This document shows positions 9,808 through 20,112 of a stretch of 24,784 nt of DNA, one piece after another (the first letter of the stretch is position 1; every line of letters starts with the position of its first letter). A model generated the notes under the pieces. That model had not been told where the DNA came from and made no database searches. It saw nothing but the letters and a program-made list of their open reading frames with translations. The position numbers and the translations under genes are program-made. The DNA is taken from the NCBI GenBank assembly GCA_036897095.1, contig JAYMSP010002352.1, positions 1 to 24,784 of the forward strand, written 5' to 3'. Source of the stretch: Plantago elongata (Eukaryota > Streptophyta > Magnoliopsida > Lamiales > Plantaginaceae).

Positions 9808-12800
9808 AACATCAAAAATACGATTATTCATTTAACGATAATAATGGAAGTCTCAAGTCACAAAATAATGATATCAAAAGTGGATAAACAGCCACTTTTT
9901 GCGCTCTGCTTTAGCAGCCGAGTGACCAGTAATGTTTCTAGTGCCGCTACGCCTGATGATCAGCAGAAGTGTATCTTTGTTGGTTTCTTCCTTTTTAATG
10001 TTATAGTACTTGTATTATTACAAGTATTAAAATTTAAAGAGAGCTTTATAAATAAAAAGAAGTTATTTTGTTAGATTGGTTCTTCTTTATTGGCGTGGGA
10101 TTTATGTGTTGGAGAATCCACAACTTCATGGCTCCATCGCTTCATGTCCCACGTTACACTAGAGTATTTCTTTTCTTCTTCTTAATTAATAATTATATTT
10201 TGATTGAACTCAAATTAATCTTGAGATTAATGCTCTGCTTGCTTGGTTGCTTTCACCACTCGAACAAACAACACCAAAACACACGCGTGCATATTATTGC
10301 ATATTGTTTACATTATTTCACCATCATCATATGGAGAATCAATGGCTTGAGCAACAACTCATATTATGCTCTGTTTTTAGTTTTTGTGTAGAGTTTGGGG
10401 TTTTTCCTTTGCTTCTGAGATGAGATGACACTAGGGTGTTGGCTTAACATCTTTATGGAGTTATATCATTTTAAGCCCAACATGTTCAATGATGTATTTC
10501 GTGGAATTATATATAACTTGAAAAAATACTATTATTATCCTTCAATAAAATAAGGTAATAGATCTACTGTTCAACTTTCCATATCGTTAGAAAAACATGT
10601 AACTTGGGTAAATCTTACCTGAAATTGATACCACAATCAACATAATACATATAACCATTATTGGAGCTATAACAAACTGATTTTAATAGTTGTTGGTCAG
10701 ACTTCTAAATGATATTAATTTTATAGGTACAAATTCTATCTAATTTTGCAGTTCTATTGGGCAACACTACAAATTGTTCGCAACAAAAGACTAATAATTC
10801 TACCCAATTTTGGCCTACATCAAGTTTCAACATCGATCTCATCATTAATTTGAAGCATCAGCTAATTGTGTTTTTAAACACATGTGGCACTATCTCTTTC
10901 ACAAATCATAAATATATACATGTGCCACGGTGCGAAAATTTTAAGGGCACTGGCTAATTCCAATCATTTTTTGTTCTTTAATTATTAAATAAAAGATTTA
11001 TGATTAAGTTCAATGACACAAAATAAGATCATGCTTGTAGTATTTGCTGGACATCTTGGTGGCTAAGCTACGCATCCATAGATTGGTCATTTGTGGCTCC
11101 TACATTCACTTAATCCATTTAATCAAGATGTGTCTTCTTCATTATTGTCATCTTTCCTTTATTTTTATTCATGTGAAAGATCAAAGCTACCAAATGTTAC
11201 TATTTTTAGAAGTTGCAATCACATTACTCATATGTAAGGAAGATGAAATTATAGTTGTGTTCTTTTGCATAATCATCTTATGATCTTTATCAATCTACTG
11301 ATCCACCTCTTAACTATTTCGACCACTCCATATGTCTTACAAAACTTTATACACTTTTCCTTTTTAGTCGTTTCATAAAATTTTATGAGTGAGTAACATA
11401 GACCATATAGAGTTGGTGAGGGCTACATTTCCAAAACTTGTATGCATAAATATGATTCAGATCTCTATTAATTTCCCATATCAAGCAGACAATTGTTGAT
11501 ATATGATTGTGGATAACTGTGGAGTATGTATGTGATAATAATAAAAGGAAAAAGGAGGTAGCTAGCAAGCAAGCAAGCACAAGTAAGGATGATTGAACTT
11601 TAAAGTATATATAAGACGTGCCTGGAGGAATCCATCTCCTTTGCCTTATGCCTTACTTTTATTCTGGTCTCGTGAATCTATAAAAATCAGCTCAAACACA
11701 CTACTTTACCAACAATTCAACTTGATCGTATCTCTCTTTTGTTCCCTCAATTACAAACCATTGGGGATGAAATCACCACTATTTTATTGTAATTATCTAT
11801 TTCATTATCAAACCCATCTCTATAAAACAATTATTTACCACTATTTTTTTCTCTCAAGATCTTTCTTCTCTGCACAAAGATTTCTTTCAGGTGGTTAGAT
11901 CATTATGGTCTTCCAATTATTTAATTCACCAATTATTTCGCTAGCTAACCTTAATTACTTGTTTAATTATTGTCTTTTTCCAGACTTTAGTTAATGGGAT
12001 ATATAAAATAATTGGTCCCATTTTGTTCACTGACTCTATATTGGATTCATGTGCTCATTTCCACCATCTCATTACCTAATTGTGGAACTACGATCCAGTT
12101 CTTGAAATCTTCTTATTTGTACATGTCACCTAGTATTTGGTGAGTTTGTTAAATCTATGATTAATTACAAAGAATCCGTCAAACCTGAAATTTGACTATC
12201 GCTGTCGACCAAAACCTACTACATTATGAAATTAGTCCTTATGTAACTTGATATTTAGAAAGATTAGTTAACTATATGTATATGTATGCATCAACAAATT
12301 TCAGCTGAAACTAATGGAAGAGAATATATTCTCTTTCTCAAGTAGTACTTGATTAATCAAATATATTAGTAGTACAATTAAATTGGTGAAGCAATTTGTC
12401 AAATTTAATTCCAGGTAACCATGCAAAGTGATGCATACATGACGAGTTTGTTCATGAGCTTTGATTAATTTGTAGTACGCGAATAAACCATGCCTGAGTT
12501 GTGTTTCGATTTATTCCAAGTTGATTGAAGAGTGTTTAGGCTTTTAAAGAGTCGATAAACAATGTATATGTCGATCGGAACCTTAGCATCATGTTAAGGT
12601 CTTAACATGATTGCTAACCATATAGTTAAATGGGAAAAGAAATCAATAATTGAACGTCTAAACTTTTGAGAAGTTGGATTGAAAATATCCAGTAAATGAT
12701 CAAAGACTAGAGAATAAAGTTATTAAATCCCTTTCTATATAAGATGGTGAATTGAACTGATGGTTGAAACACAGCAATAAATCACATCAATAGAAAGAGT

Positions 12801-14259
12801 ATTTTGTTCGTAGGCCAATGCAAAATTGCCCTTATTTTCAACCTTTACAAAAAAAATGGGCCAGGAATGGATTCCTATTTAAAAAGGATGCTGTTGAACA
12901 ACTTTTGGAATAGCTGGTAATCTGGACCATATTCTTTTTCAAGCAATTTTGTCCAATTTCCCAAATTGTTAGAAGGTAAATAAACAAACAAATAAATAAG
13001 GACTGAAAGGGTTAAAATGGGACCAATTTATTAGAATTGATTGAAGTTTTAGAATTTGTTTATGATGATTAGTGGATTTGAATGGTCAAGGGGCTGGCTA
13101 TGTGGATGATTTGGTCTTCAAGTGAAAGAAGCATAGGATACCATTGCCTGATCCCCTCTTATAATTACTCTTGACTGCTCAATCTTATGGCGCAACTGGT
13201 TCATTCATCTTCTGTTCTTCTCCTTTGTAATAATACTTTTAAATTTGCTCACAATATGAGATTTTATCAAACTTTTCCTGTCACTTTTTTCTCCAACCCT
13301 TTTTTGGGTTGAAAGTACTTGGACCAAACCAATACAAGCAAAAGAAGTATCATGTGGTCCAACTGCTACCTACAGAAAATGACTTTCTTAATTGCATTTT
13401 CCTCATTTACCAAATTTCAACTTGAGATTTTAAACATCGTAATATCTACGTGTGGATATATGTTAATGTATTGTAATCCGTTTATTAATTCAAATACGTG
13501 ATTCTATACATAATAATTATACCGTCACAATTCACCAACCATAAAACAATTCATACAAATAATTGAAATTTATAGAATAGTAATTAATAACGTTATTCTT
13601 CAGGCCATGTAAAAATCGATGATGCGTATAGTATAATTGTTACTTAGTAATTTAACAATCACTTAGTTCAAAGACAAACAATGTCCGCACACCGATACAA
13701 AATTCTTGAGTTCCTAAGTTTTCATTCGAATTTGATCTACACGATTAATTGTGTAAATAAAATGCATTTTATACACCTCAAAATGTTGATTCTAGCTTTA
13801 CGTTCAAGTCAATATTGCTGGAGAAGTTCACATTGAGATAGTGAATTATTCAAAATGTATAATAATTGTGGAACTGGAATCTTGCAACGTAAATAACCCT
13901 CATTACGTTATAAGTGTGAGTAAGATGAAGGACATGAGAAGTAAAAATTCATGATAATGCAACGAGCGATGGCTCCACCAAAGCCAAACACACGCGCATG
14001 CCCGCACATAAAGCGAACTTGTTTGATGATTTTTCACACGTTTGGCACCACACAAACATAACATTCATTCCACCAAATTAAAATTAGATGTTACTATTAA
14101 CGAAAGAAAGAGTAAATTATAACCAATATCGGTTGGATCATGTGGTAATGAATTTGTGTAGTACATTTTAATATTGTACGAATTATTGTATTGAGAACCC
14201 CTATTCATACATCTAATTTATTATATATACTTGATCACCTTAGATCATTTTTTATGGTG
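9808..14259. other. Gene-poor AT-rich intergenic region
   Basis: No protein gene or RNA gene was recognised in these 4.4 kb. Short ORFs (for example 9844-10074, 76 codons from an ATG, and 10068-10391) carry no known domain. The stretch 11679-11900 looks promoter-like: TATAAAAA at 11679-11686 is followed by a CT-rich segment ending in TTTCTTTCAG, but no coding sequence follows. A hairpin lies at 12583-12617. A small CAACCC-T6-GGGTTG hairpin lies near 13294. The rest is AT-rich sequence with nothing I can name. Confidence 0.55.
12583..12617. repeat. Near-perfect palindrome with 16-bp arms
   Basis: TTAGCA and TCATGTTAAG are followed by a 2-base centre and then CTTAACATGA, one unpaired T, and TGCTAA. 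Symmetry stops sharply outside these bases. It does not extend into longer terminal repeats, so it is not clearly a MITE, and I know of no function. Confidence 0.8.
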
Positions 14260-14869
14260 ACACCTCACGACGCATCGTCGGACGTTTTGACGCATCGTCG
14301 TCATATCATGAAATTTTTTATTTTTTAATTTTTATTTACATATTATTCATATTATAAGAGTGCTTAAATGTTGAAATGAATAAAATTACATTTTTTAAGT
14401 CGTTATATAATTTATTAAGGTTTAAATTCAAAAAAAATATTCTTTTTTATTTTGCTAAAAACATATTTAATATATTATAATAGTGTTTAGAAGTTGAAAT
14501 TAATAAAATTGTATTTTTAGAGGTTGTTTTACAATTTTAAATTTAGTCGAGAAAGAAAATGAGTTCGAGATGGAATGATCTAAAAATAGTCGAGAGTGGT
14601 CTCTATTCGTAGATCTAGAAGATACGAAGCCGTTGGTAATTTTTATATATTTTTTACATTTATATTTTTCCAGTTATTCGCGTTTGAAATTGAACACAAT
14701 ATAAAAAATTAAAAACAAAATAGAAAACCAAAATTTACACTTGGCAGCAGCTAATTAGCTGATGCCAAGCTACCACGCCAACGGTATGCAACGACGCGTC
14801 TAACGACACTGATGGAGGCGCCACGGCACGGCGTCGTCCACGACGCCGGCTGATGCATCGTGGGGTTGT
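14260..14869. mobile_element. Putative non-autonomous DNA transposon with GC-rich ends
   Basis: The left end ACACCTCACGACGCATC at 14260-14276 and the complement of the right end, ACAACCCCACGATGCATC, are alike. Both continue into a GTCGG/GCCGG block. The ends are GC-rich while the 450-base interior is very AT-rich, a contrast typical of small class II elements. GACGCATCGTCG is repeated directly at 14269 and 14289 near the left end. The right third holds a 30-bp palindrome at 14740-14769. No certain target duplication was found, so the superfamily is open. Confidence 0.5.
14740..14769. repeat. 30-bp palindrome with one mismatch
   Basis: CTTGGCAGCAGCTAA is followed directly by TTAGCTGATGCCAAG, and the arms pair at 14 of 15 positions with no spacer. 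It lies inside the putative element at 14260-14869. Confidence 0.85.
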
Positions 14870-14888
14870 TTCACAAGAACGATAAACT

Positions 14889-15012
14889 CAAGATTCGCTG
14901 ATTCAAAAAGATATCGAGAATTGACTTAAAACTCGTTGATTCAGCAGAATACCGAGAATTGATGGATCAAGATTCGTTGATTCATAAGAATACCGAAAAA
15001 TTGACAGATTTG
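14889..15012 (+). repeat. Three imperfect tandem copies of an approximately 40-bp unit
   Basis: CGCTGATTC or CGTTGATTC recurs at 14896, 14934 and 14975, each followed by a variant of AGAATACCGAGAATTGA. Spacing is 38 then 41 bases. The copies stand immediately right of the GC-ended element and might belong to a larger decayed repeat. No coding role is visible. Confidence 0.75.
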
Positions 15013-15486
15013 GAGGAACACCTCAATTTTTTATATAAACTCAAAACTGTTCTTACAAAATAATGAAGAGGTACTGAAATAGCTAGTAAACTATAACCCT
15101 AGTTGATACCTGAATACTTTTATAACAAAAATTTGACCCTTGATGTTCTAAATTTAATTAAACGCTATTCGTTCTACAACACCGGCTCACGGTGCCTCCT
15201 TTGGAGTTGGCCTTATTCTCACGTTAAATATCAATTGGGAAGTCTATTGATTTGTACGGAATTGATGAAAAAATGTGCAGAAAAATGAGACATGTTGACA
15301 CAATACGACTTGCATATTTCCTGAAAAAAATGCCATTTAGTAACTGATTAACATTGATTAATAATCGATTCGTTATTTTATAAAAATTAAAAATAGATAA
15401 CGATGGTGAGCCAAAGGGTTGAGGAAAGAAAAAAAACGAGATATAAAGGAAACTCATGGCGCATGTGTTCTCCCTTCTCTCTTGTG

Positions 15487-15673
15487 TTTATATAGTTTAA
15501 AGTCTCTCACCCACCGTGCACTCTTCATCTCCTTGACTATCTTTTCTCTCTCACTCTACACGAGATTTCAGCTTTGCCGTTCTTGATTTTGCTGCGCTTT
15601 GCCAAGAGAAACCAAAGATTAAAGAAAAAGAGTCAATTTTGGTTCCTGGGTTTTAGCATTTTCTCACACTATT
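15487..15673 (+). promoter_or_regulatory. Core promoter and first leader exon of the SAC51-type bHLH gene
   Basis: TTTATATAG at 15487-15495 is a good TATA box. Transcription would start near 15520 in a CT-rich stretch. The presumed first exon contains no ATG and ends at 15673 before GTAAGT, a consensus 5' splice site. The boundaries are inferred from splice signals and the known presence of leader introns in this family. Confidence 0.55.
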
Positions 15674-16783
15674 GTAAGTTTCCATTATTTCTACTATATT
15701 GTCGGAGTCGGAGACTTATTCATCTGCACAATGCTGCTTTCACATGTTGTTTTAATTAATCTGGTTATTACCTTGTTCTGGTCTTAATTGGATCTGATTA
15801 TATGATATTTTCCTGTGATTTTGGTTGCATACTCTTGATCTGCTGTTAGATCTCTTCATTCTATTGTGTGAGCTTAGTTTTTGATCTCATGTGTGAAAGT
15901 TATTGACGGGTAGACTCATACTGCTTCCTGACATTTCTGTTTACATATCCCTAAAGACTTTTATCTGGTTTCATCTGCTAATTGGTATTTCCGTATTTAT
16001 ATCTTAATTCTCTTGTTTTAATACGTTGATGTGAATGTAAGTTTTATCTGGGGATATGTTTCGGATTCTTGAAGAAACTAAACTTTCAAACATTGGTAGT
16101 GTATAAGGGAAGTAAAGGTGAAAATATTATAAAGAGCAAAGTGAAAGAATTTCGTTCCAGTTCTAAGATTTATTCCAAGTGTTTTAAAAGTCTCTAATTT
16201 CATGTTAAATTCATTGAGCTAAAATCTATAGAAAAAGAGACGCTACGGAACTCTGCAGTCAGTTCATCTGTGGTCTTAATCTATTAATGTGGTCATTTTC
16301 TTAACTCTCAAGATTATTTGAACATATTTATGTGTTAATGTATGGTTAGACTCCTTTGGTTCAACTGCCTGCCAGGCGGCAAGATGGAATCCTTTTCGGT
16401 TTTTGCTTAAAACATGAGTGCATTTGAATTTGTAAATGTAACCCCATCTTGTATGTGTATTGATATTTTTTACCATTTAGTTTGCTTATGTTACCTTCTT
16501 TTTTGTTTTATTTATGTTGTTATTTTCCTTTTGTTGTGTTTGTGATTGTATAAAAGGCTTGTATGTTTCGACAATGTTTAGGTACTCATTTGGTTAGATT
16601 GTATGGAAGAGCTGAAAGTATGTTTAATCCGTTATCTGTAGTTTAGAGCTCTGTTTTCCTTTCATTTTGCAACTTAATTTTTGGTGTCGGTGTGTCGTTA
16701 ATATCTTTTTGTGAAATAGGACTGAGACTTTCTTAATTTTCTAAACACCGTTTTGAATCTAATGCAGTCCTGATTTCCAGCAG
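15674..16783 (+). other. Predicted leader intron 1 of the bHLH gene
   Basis: It opens with GTAAGT at 15674 and is T-rich throughout. It closes with the tandem acceptor CAGCAG at 16778-16783, with another AG possible at 16767. About 1.1 kb long. It holds no ORF worth reporting. The alternative NAGNAG acceptor would change the leader by three bases only. Confidence 0.5.
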
Positions 16784-16827
16784 GTTGTGCTCAAGTTTGA
16801 TACAAGTGGCAATTTAAGTGGAGAAGT

Positions 16828-16890
16828 ATGTCGATTGATGTTTTCCGTAAAGTCATCTCTTTGAATTTGTACTGCCGAGTGATTCTATAA
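16828..16890 (+). CDS. Upstream ORF 1 in the bHLH leader (20 codons)
   Basis: ATG at 16828 opens a 20-residue ORF beginning MSIDVFRK and closing at a TAA. A second ATG at 16838 opens an overlapping 8-codon ORF in another frame that ends at 16864. Both lie in the predicted second leader exon. I do not recognise the peptides, and they may simply reduce ribosome flow to downstream starts. Confidence 0.4.
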   Translation: MSIDVFRKVISLNLYCRVIL

Positions 16891-16973
16891 ATTCCTTTCA
16901 ATTCAGAATACAACACCATCTGTCCTTCCTAGTCGAAGTTTCTCACCTCAATCCTGAACACACCAACTTTTCC

Positions 16974-17027
16974 ATGGGTTCCAATCGCTTTGTTGTCATT
17001 CCTTGCTATGTCCGCCAGATAAGCTGA
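16974..17027 (+). CDS. Upstream ORF 2 in the bHLH leader (17 codons)
   Basis: CCATGG context at the ATG (16974) is favourable for initiation. The 17-residue product begins MGSNRFVV. A 4-codon ORF from the ATG at 17008 lies inside it in another frame. It ends 192 bases before the conserved uORF, far enough for reinitiation. Function unknown. Confidence 0.4.
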   Translation: MGSNRFVVIPCYVRQIS

Positions 17028-17219
17028 GTGTTTTTCTCTAATCCGTCCAAGTGTTCTGCATTCTTTCTAGTGTACAATACAAATTCCTTTCAATCTCGTT
17101 GTAGTTGGTTTCTTGATATATAATTTGATAAAAGATATCGGATTTAGTTGGATTTCTTTATCGCTTCATTTCTATCTAGTGGTGGTGCAAATTGAGTGAA
17201 CGGTTGGGTAAAAGTAGTT

Positions 17220-17505
17220 ATGGTTAGCCAAGCAGCTAGTCAGACAAGATTTCGAGCACTGAAACACGAGACTGGAATTCCTGGATCTGCCACAATTATA
17301 GTTAGAGTTATAGCATGCTTTCAACCCCTCCAAGATTGTCAGGTTCGATAACATAATTCCATGCTTTCTTTTATGATAGCAGTATTCCTGCATTACTACA
17401 GTATTATGCTTCATACCCTTTTATCTGTTAACTTAAACTTATTGTGGTTTCTTTTTTATTTTTCAGGCCGAGTATTTTCGAAGTTTGCTTAAACCTGTAA
17501 CGTAG
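17220..17505 (+). CDS. Conserved-peptide uORF of SAC51-type bHLH mRNA, split by an intron (53 codons)
   Basis: Join 17220-17342 with 17467-17505. The 53-residue product starts MVSQAASQTRFRALKHE, continues through GSATIIVRVIACFQPLQDCQ and ends AEYFRSLLKPVT before a TAG. This is the peptide uORF known from the leaders of Arabidopsis SAC51 and its relatives, where the uORF also has 53 codons. There it represses translation of the main ORF, and thermospermine relieves the repression. The intron (17343-17466) is bounded by CAG/GTTCGA and TTTTTCAG/GCC and splits the reading frame between codons 41 and 42. If the intron is retained, a TAA occurs at 17349-17351 and the last 12 residues are lost. No other ATG lies between this uORF and the main start, 215 genomic bases downstream. 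Confidence 0.93.
17343..17466 (+). other. Intron inside the conserved uORF
   Basis: 124 bases long, from GTTCGA to TTTTTCAG, with a T-rich 3' half. Its removal is needed to give the conserved C-terminus of the uORF peptide. The 5' splice site is GT followed by TCGA, a weaker than average match to the consensus, which makes retention plausible. Confidence 0.85.
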
Positions 17506-17615
17506 TTTGATTTCTTTTTCCCGCATTCAAGTTAAGCTGGATTACTTTTCATCGTTTCTTTTCTTTTCACACAAAGACACCACAAACAATCAGCTGCTGT
17601 TAGGATTATTAACTG

Positions 17616-17702
17616 GTACGTCTTCACTGTCCCAAAAATTTCCATTTTCTTACAGTCCTTAAAACCCAGAGGTTTTGACGGATAACTTCTTGTAATTATT
17701 AG
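17616..17702 (+). other. Possible third leader intron
   Basis: GTACGT at 17616 is a good donor and TTATTAG ending at 17702 is a usable acceptor, giving an 87-base intron just before the main start. TTACAG at 17655 is another AG but would leave only 40 bases. Neither alternative changes the protein. Confidence 0.4.
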
Positions 17703-17720
17703 GTCATTGCTTTGCTTAAA

Positions 17721-18749
17721 ATGGAAAAGGATTCTGGATTTTGGTTTCACCCCCAACACCAACATCCGCAGACACCTAATCGGAACTTGTTGGGTCGTCA
17801 ACCTTTTGACATTGACCAACTGGACAACAACTCAGTCCACAGAAACTCGTACTTCTTTGGTGATTCTGCACTGGCAACTGTTCCATTCAGTGCAGTTCCT
17901 CTGCCACATCCATGGAAGGCTAATGAACTACATGTCTCAACTAATTGGATTTACGACATGCCTCCTCCTTCACATGTCACTCCCGTGCTTAATGCTGCAA
18001 CAAAAGAGTACTCTATGGGCCCAACGAGTGGCAGTGTGCCTGCTCAGAAATTTTTTCTTGTTTTTGATCAATCTGGTGATAAGACAACTTTGATATACAG
18101 TTCTGGTGTTGAGGCTACTGCTCGATTTGGGACACGTGTGATCACAACACCTCCTACCACTTATGATTTGAACAATGAAGGGCCTCCTGTTAGCGTAAAT
18201 CATGTTAAGTCAATTGTAAAGGACGAACAAGGAGAAGAAAATTGGACGTATGATACTAAAGATGAAACGCGCGAAGACACTGAAGAATTGAACGCTCTGC
18301 TCTACTCTGACAATTACTTCTCAGAAGATGATGAAGAAACAAGCACTGGCCATTCTCCTAGCACAATGACCGGCAATATCATACGGGATTCAGATGAGGA
18401 AGCAGGTGAAGAAGTTGATAGTTCTTTTGGCCCAATAAAAAAGCGTAAACTTCTGAACGGAAGCTTCAACGTGACTTCCAATATTCACGCAACTAGTCCA
18501 TCTTCTGCTGTGGAAGATGATGCTGAGTCCAATAGTGGAACTTGCAACATGCAAAGTGAGGCGAACAGTGGTTCCACATCTCTTGGCAAACGGCCGAGGA
18601 AAGATAAAATACGTGAAACTGTGAGCATTCTAAAAAGCATAATTCCTGGAGTGAATGGCAAAGATGCCGTTGTCGTCATAGACGAGGCAATTCGTTACTT
18701 GAAATCATTGAAGGTCCAAGCCACAGCTGTGGACCTTGACACACTCTGA
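17721..18749 (+). CDS. SAC51-type atypical bHLH transcription factor
   Basis: Single-exon ORF of 342 codons. The ATG at 17721 (MEKDSGFWFHPQ) is the start; the reading frame is open a few codons upstream but without an ATG. The N-terminal half is typical of the SAC51/SACL group, with QKFFLVFDQSGDKTTLIYSS near residue 110. Acidic stretches lie around residues 195-240, then a basic cluster, PIKKRKLL, near 239-246 that may act as a nuclear signal. The bHLH is at the extreme C-terminus, about residues 290-332. It reads KRPRKDKIRETVSILKSIIP, a loop GVNGKDA, then a second helix ending in DEAIRYLKSL. Its basic part lacks the usual His-Glu-Arg residues that read the E-box, so it probably works by dimerising. 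In Arabidopsis these proteins restrain xylem differentiation and are thought to compete for LHW. Translation is expected to be controlled by the spliced uORF upstream. Confidence 0.93.
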   Translation: MEKDSGFWFHPQHQHPQTPNRNLLGRQPFDIDQLDNNSVHRNSYFFGDSALATVPFSAVPLPHPWKANELHVSTNWIYDMPPPSHVTPVLNAATKEYSMGPTSGSVPAQKFFLVFDQSGDKTTLIYSSGVEATARFGTRVITTPPTTYDLNNEGPPVSVNHVKSIVKDEQGEENWTYDTKDETREDTEELNALLYSDNYFSEDDEETSTGHSPSTMTGNIIRDSDEEAGEEVDSSFGPIKKRKLLNGSFNVTSNIHATSPSSAVEDDAESNSGTCNMQSEANSGSTSLGKRPRKDKIRETVSILKSIIPGVNGKDAVVVIDEAIRYLKSLKVQATAVDLDTL

Positions 18750-20112
18750 TATTTTCTTCCATAATGAGCAAGATTGAACAAGTAGGTGCGACGGTGGAAA
18801 CACATTTCTGTCCATCTCCCTTTACAGAGGAGAAGAATGTTTTAGCAGAAAGTGAAATGCATGAAAGTATAGGTACATGCATGAAGGGAAGACTTTAATC
18901 ATCTGGAGAAACATCACAAGCCTGTATGGCGTGCTAATGTGGTCCCTGAGGTTATTTTTCAGGTCTTTGTCTTTGCATTTTCCCATTCGATAATGCCATG
19001 GTACAGTTCGTTTTCGTTTGCCCACCAGTAGGAGACTTCGACTTCGACTAAAGCGTGAGAAACGGACCATTCATGCATGTTTGTGTGAGCATTTTTGAAT
19101 TTGAATCCTGTGAGAAGATAATGTCTGCTCTGCCATGGCTTGGTCATGGTGTTTTTTGGATTCTTTGTGTGAGGTGTAGTATGAATAAGAATATTGGTTG
19201 CTTTTAGTGTGATGTGTACTGTAGTACTTGGCTCCATTTGGATGTATTCGTTGACTTTATTTGGCTGTGCTGTGTTTTATTGCTCATGTTTCAACGTAGC
19301 GTGCATGCGATGTTTTGTGATGAGAGACAGTAGTGAGATTGTGATATTAGTGTGCTAATGGTTGTCCTTTTATTTCCCATATTTCTTCAAGTCATTTACT
19401 TCTATGCGGCGTGCAAATGGCGTGTTTTACAACAGTTTGGGACCACTCTTTTTCTAATCTTTTTCTAAATTCTCTCAGTGTTTGTCAATTGTCAATTCTG
19501 CAGAGCATGTTGTCAAAAGTAAATGTCAATTGTTAGTCAATGTGTTTTGAATAAAATATTAATATACATAACATAACAGACACTTGTATGATCATTTTAG
19601 TAAAATTATAAATATTTGAAAATACGTTCAATGGATATAATACAACTTTTAAGAGACGTTACTTGCTCAAAATTGATTTAAGTTTGTTCACTATTAAATT
19701 TATATTGATTGATTTCGATTTGAGTTTTGATCGATTTTTTTCACGATTGCTCATGATCATCTCCATCTGTTTAGATTTCGAGCTTCAAGTATGAGCCCAT
19801 GTGAGAGCTTGCAACATGTAGGACTTTCTAAAATTTTATCTCTCAATAACATTTTGTCCACCTTACATTTTTAGGATAAATTCACACACTAACACATATT
19901 CAACTATTTTACTTGTATTGCAAAGATAATCAACTTTATTTTCATCATAAACAAGAAATTAACTGCTTGGCAAACATCACAAAATGTACTCTGATGGATC
20001 TCTCATTAGAATAATGACATGTCATGCGCCTGGACAAAAATTAAACATAAAAAACTCTATAGGCGTGCAGATTTTGGGCAATATTGGAAATTGGAATGTA
20101 TGACCTGGTGCG
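18750..20112 (+). other. bHLH 3' UTR, then AT-rich intergenic DNA
   Basis: About 450-500 bases of GT-rich sequence follow the stop and probably include the 3' UTR; AATAAG near 19183 is a possible polyadenylation signal. Minus-strand ORFs at 18676-19237 are shadows without known domains. From 19450 onward the sequence is AT-rich and I see no gene. Confidence 0.45.

Noticed and set aside
9844-10074. 76-codon ORF with an ATG start and hydrophobic C-terminal stretch
   Set aside because: No recognisable family and no promoter or splice context; cannot be told from chance.
12812-12833. GGCCAATGCAAAATTGCCCT, partly like miR399
   Set aside because: Several mismatches and no complementary strand within a few hundred bases, so no precursor can form.
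13294-13311. CAACCC-T6-GGGTTG hairpin as a terminator
   Set aside because: Bacterial-type terminators do not apply in this nuclear genome, and no Pol III gene lies upstream.
17707-18093. 128-codon ORF overlapping the bHLH gene in another frame
   Set aside because: It begins at a non-ATG codon and is a shadow of the bHLH reading frame, which has clear family features.
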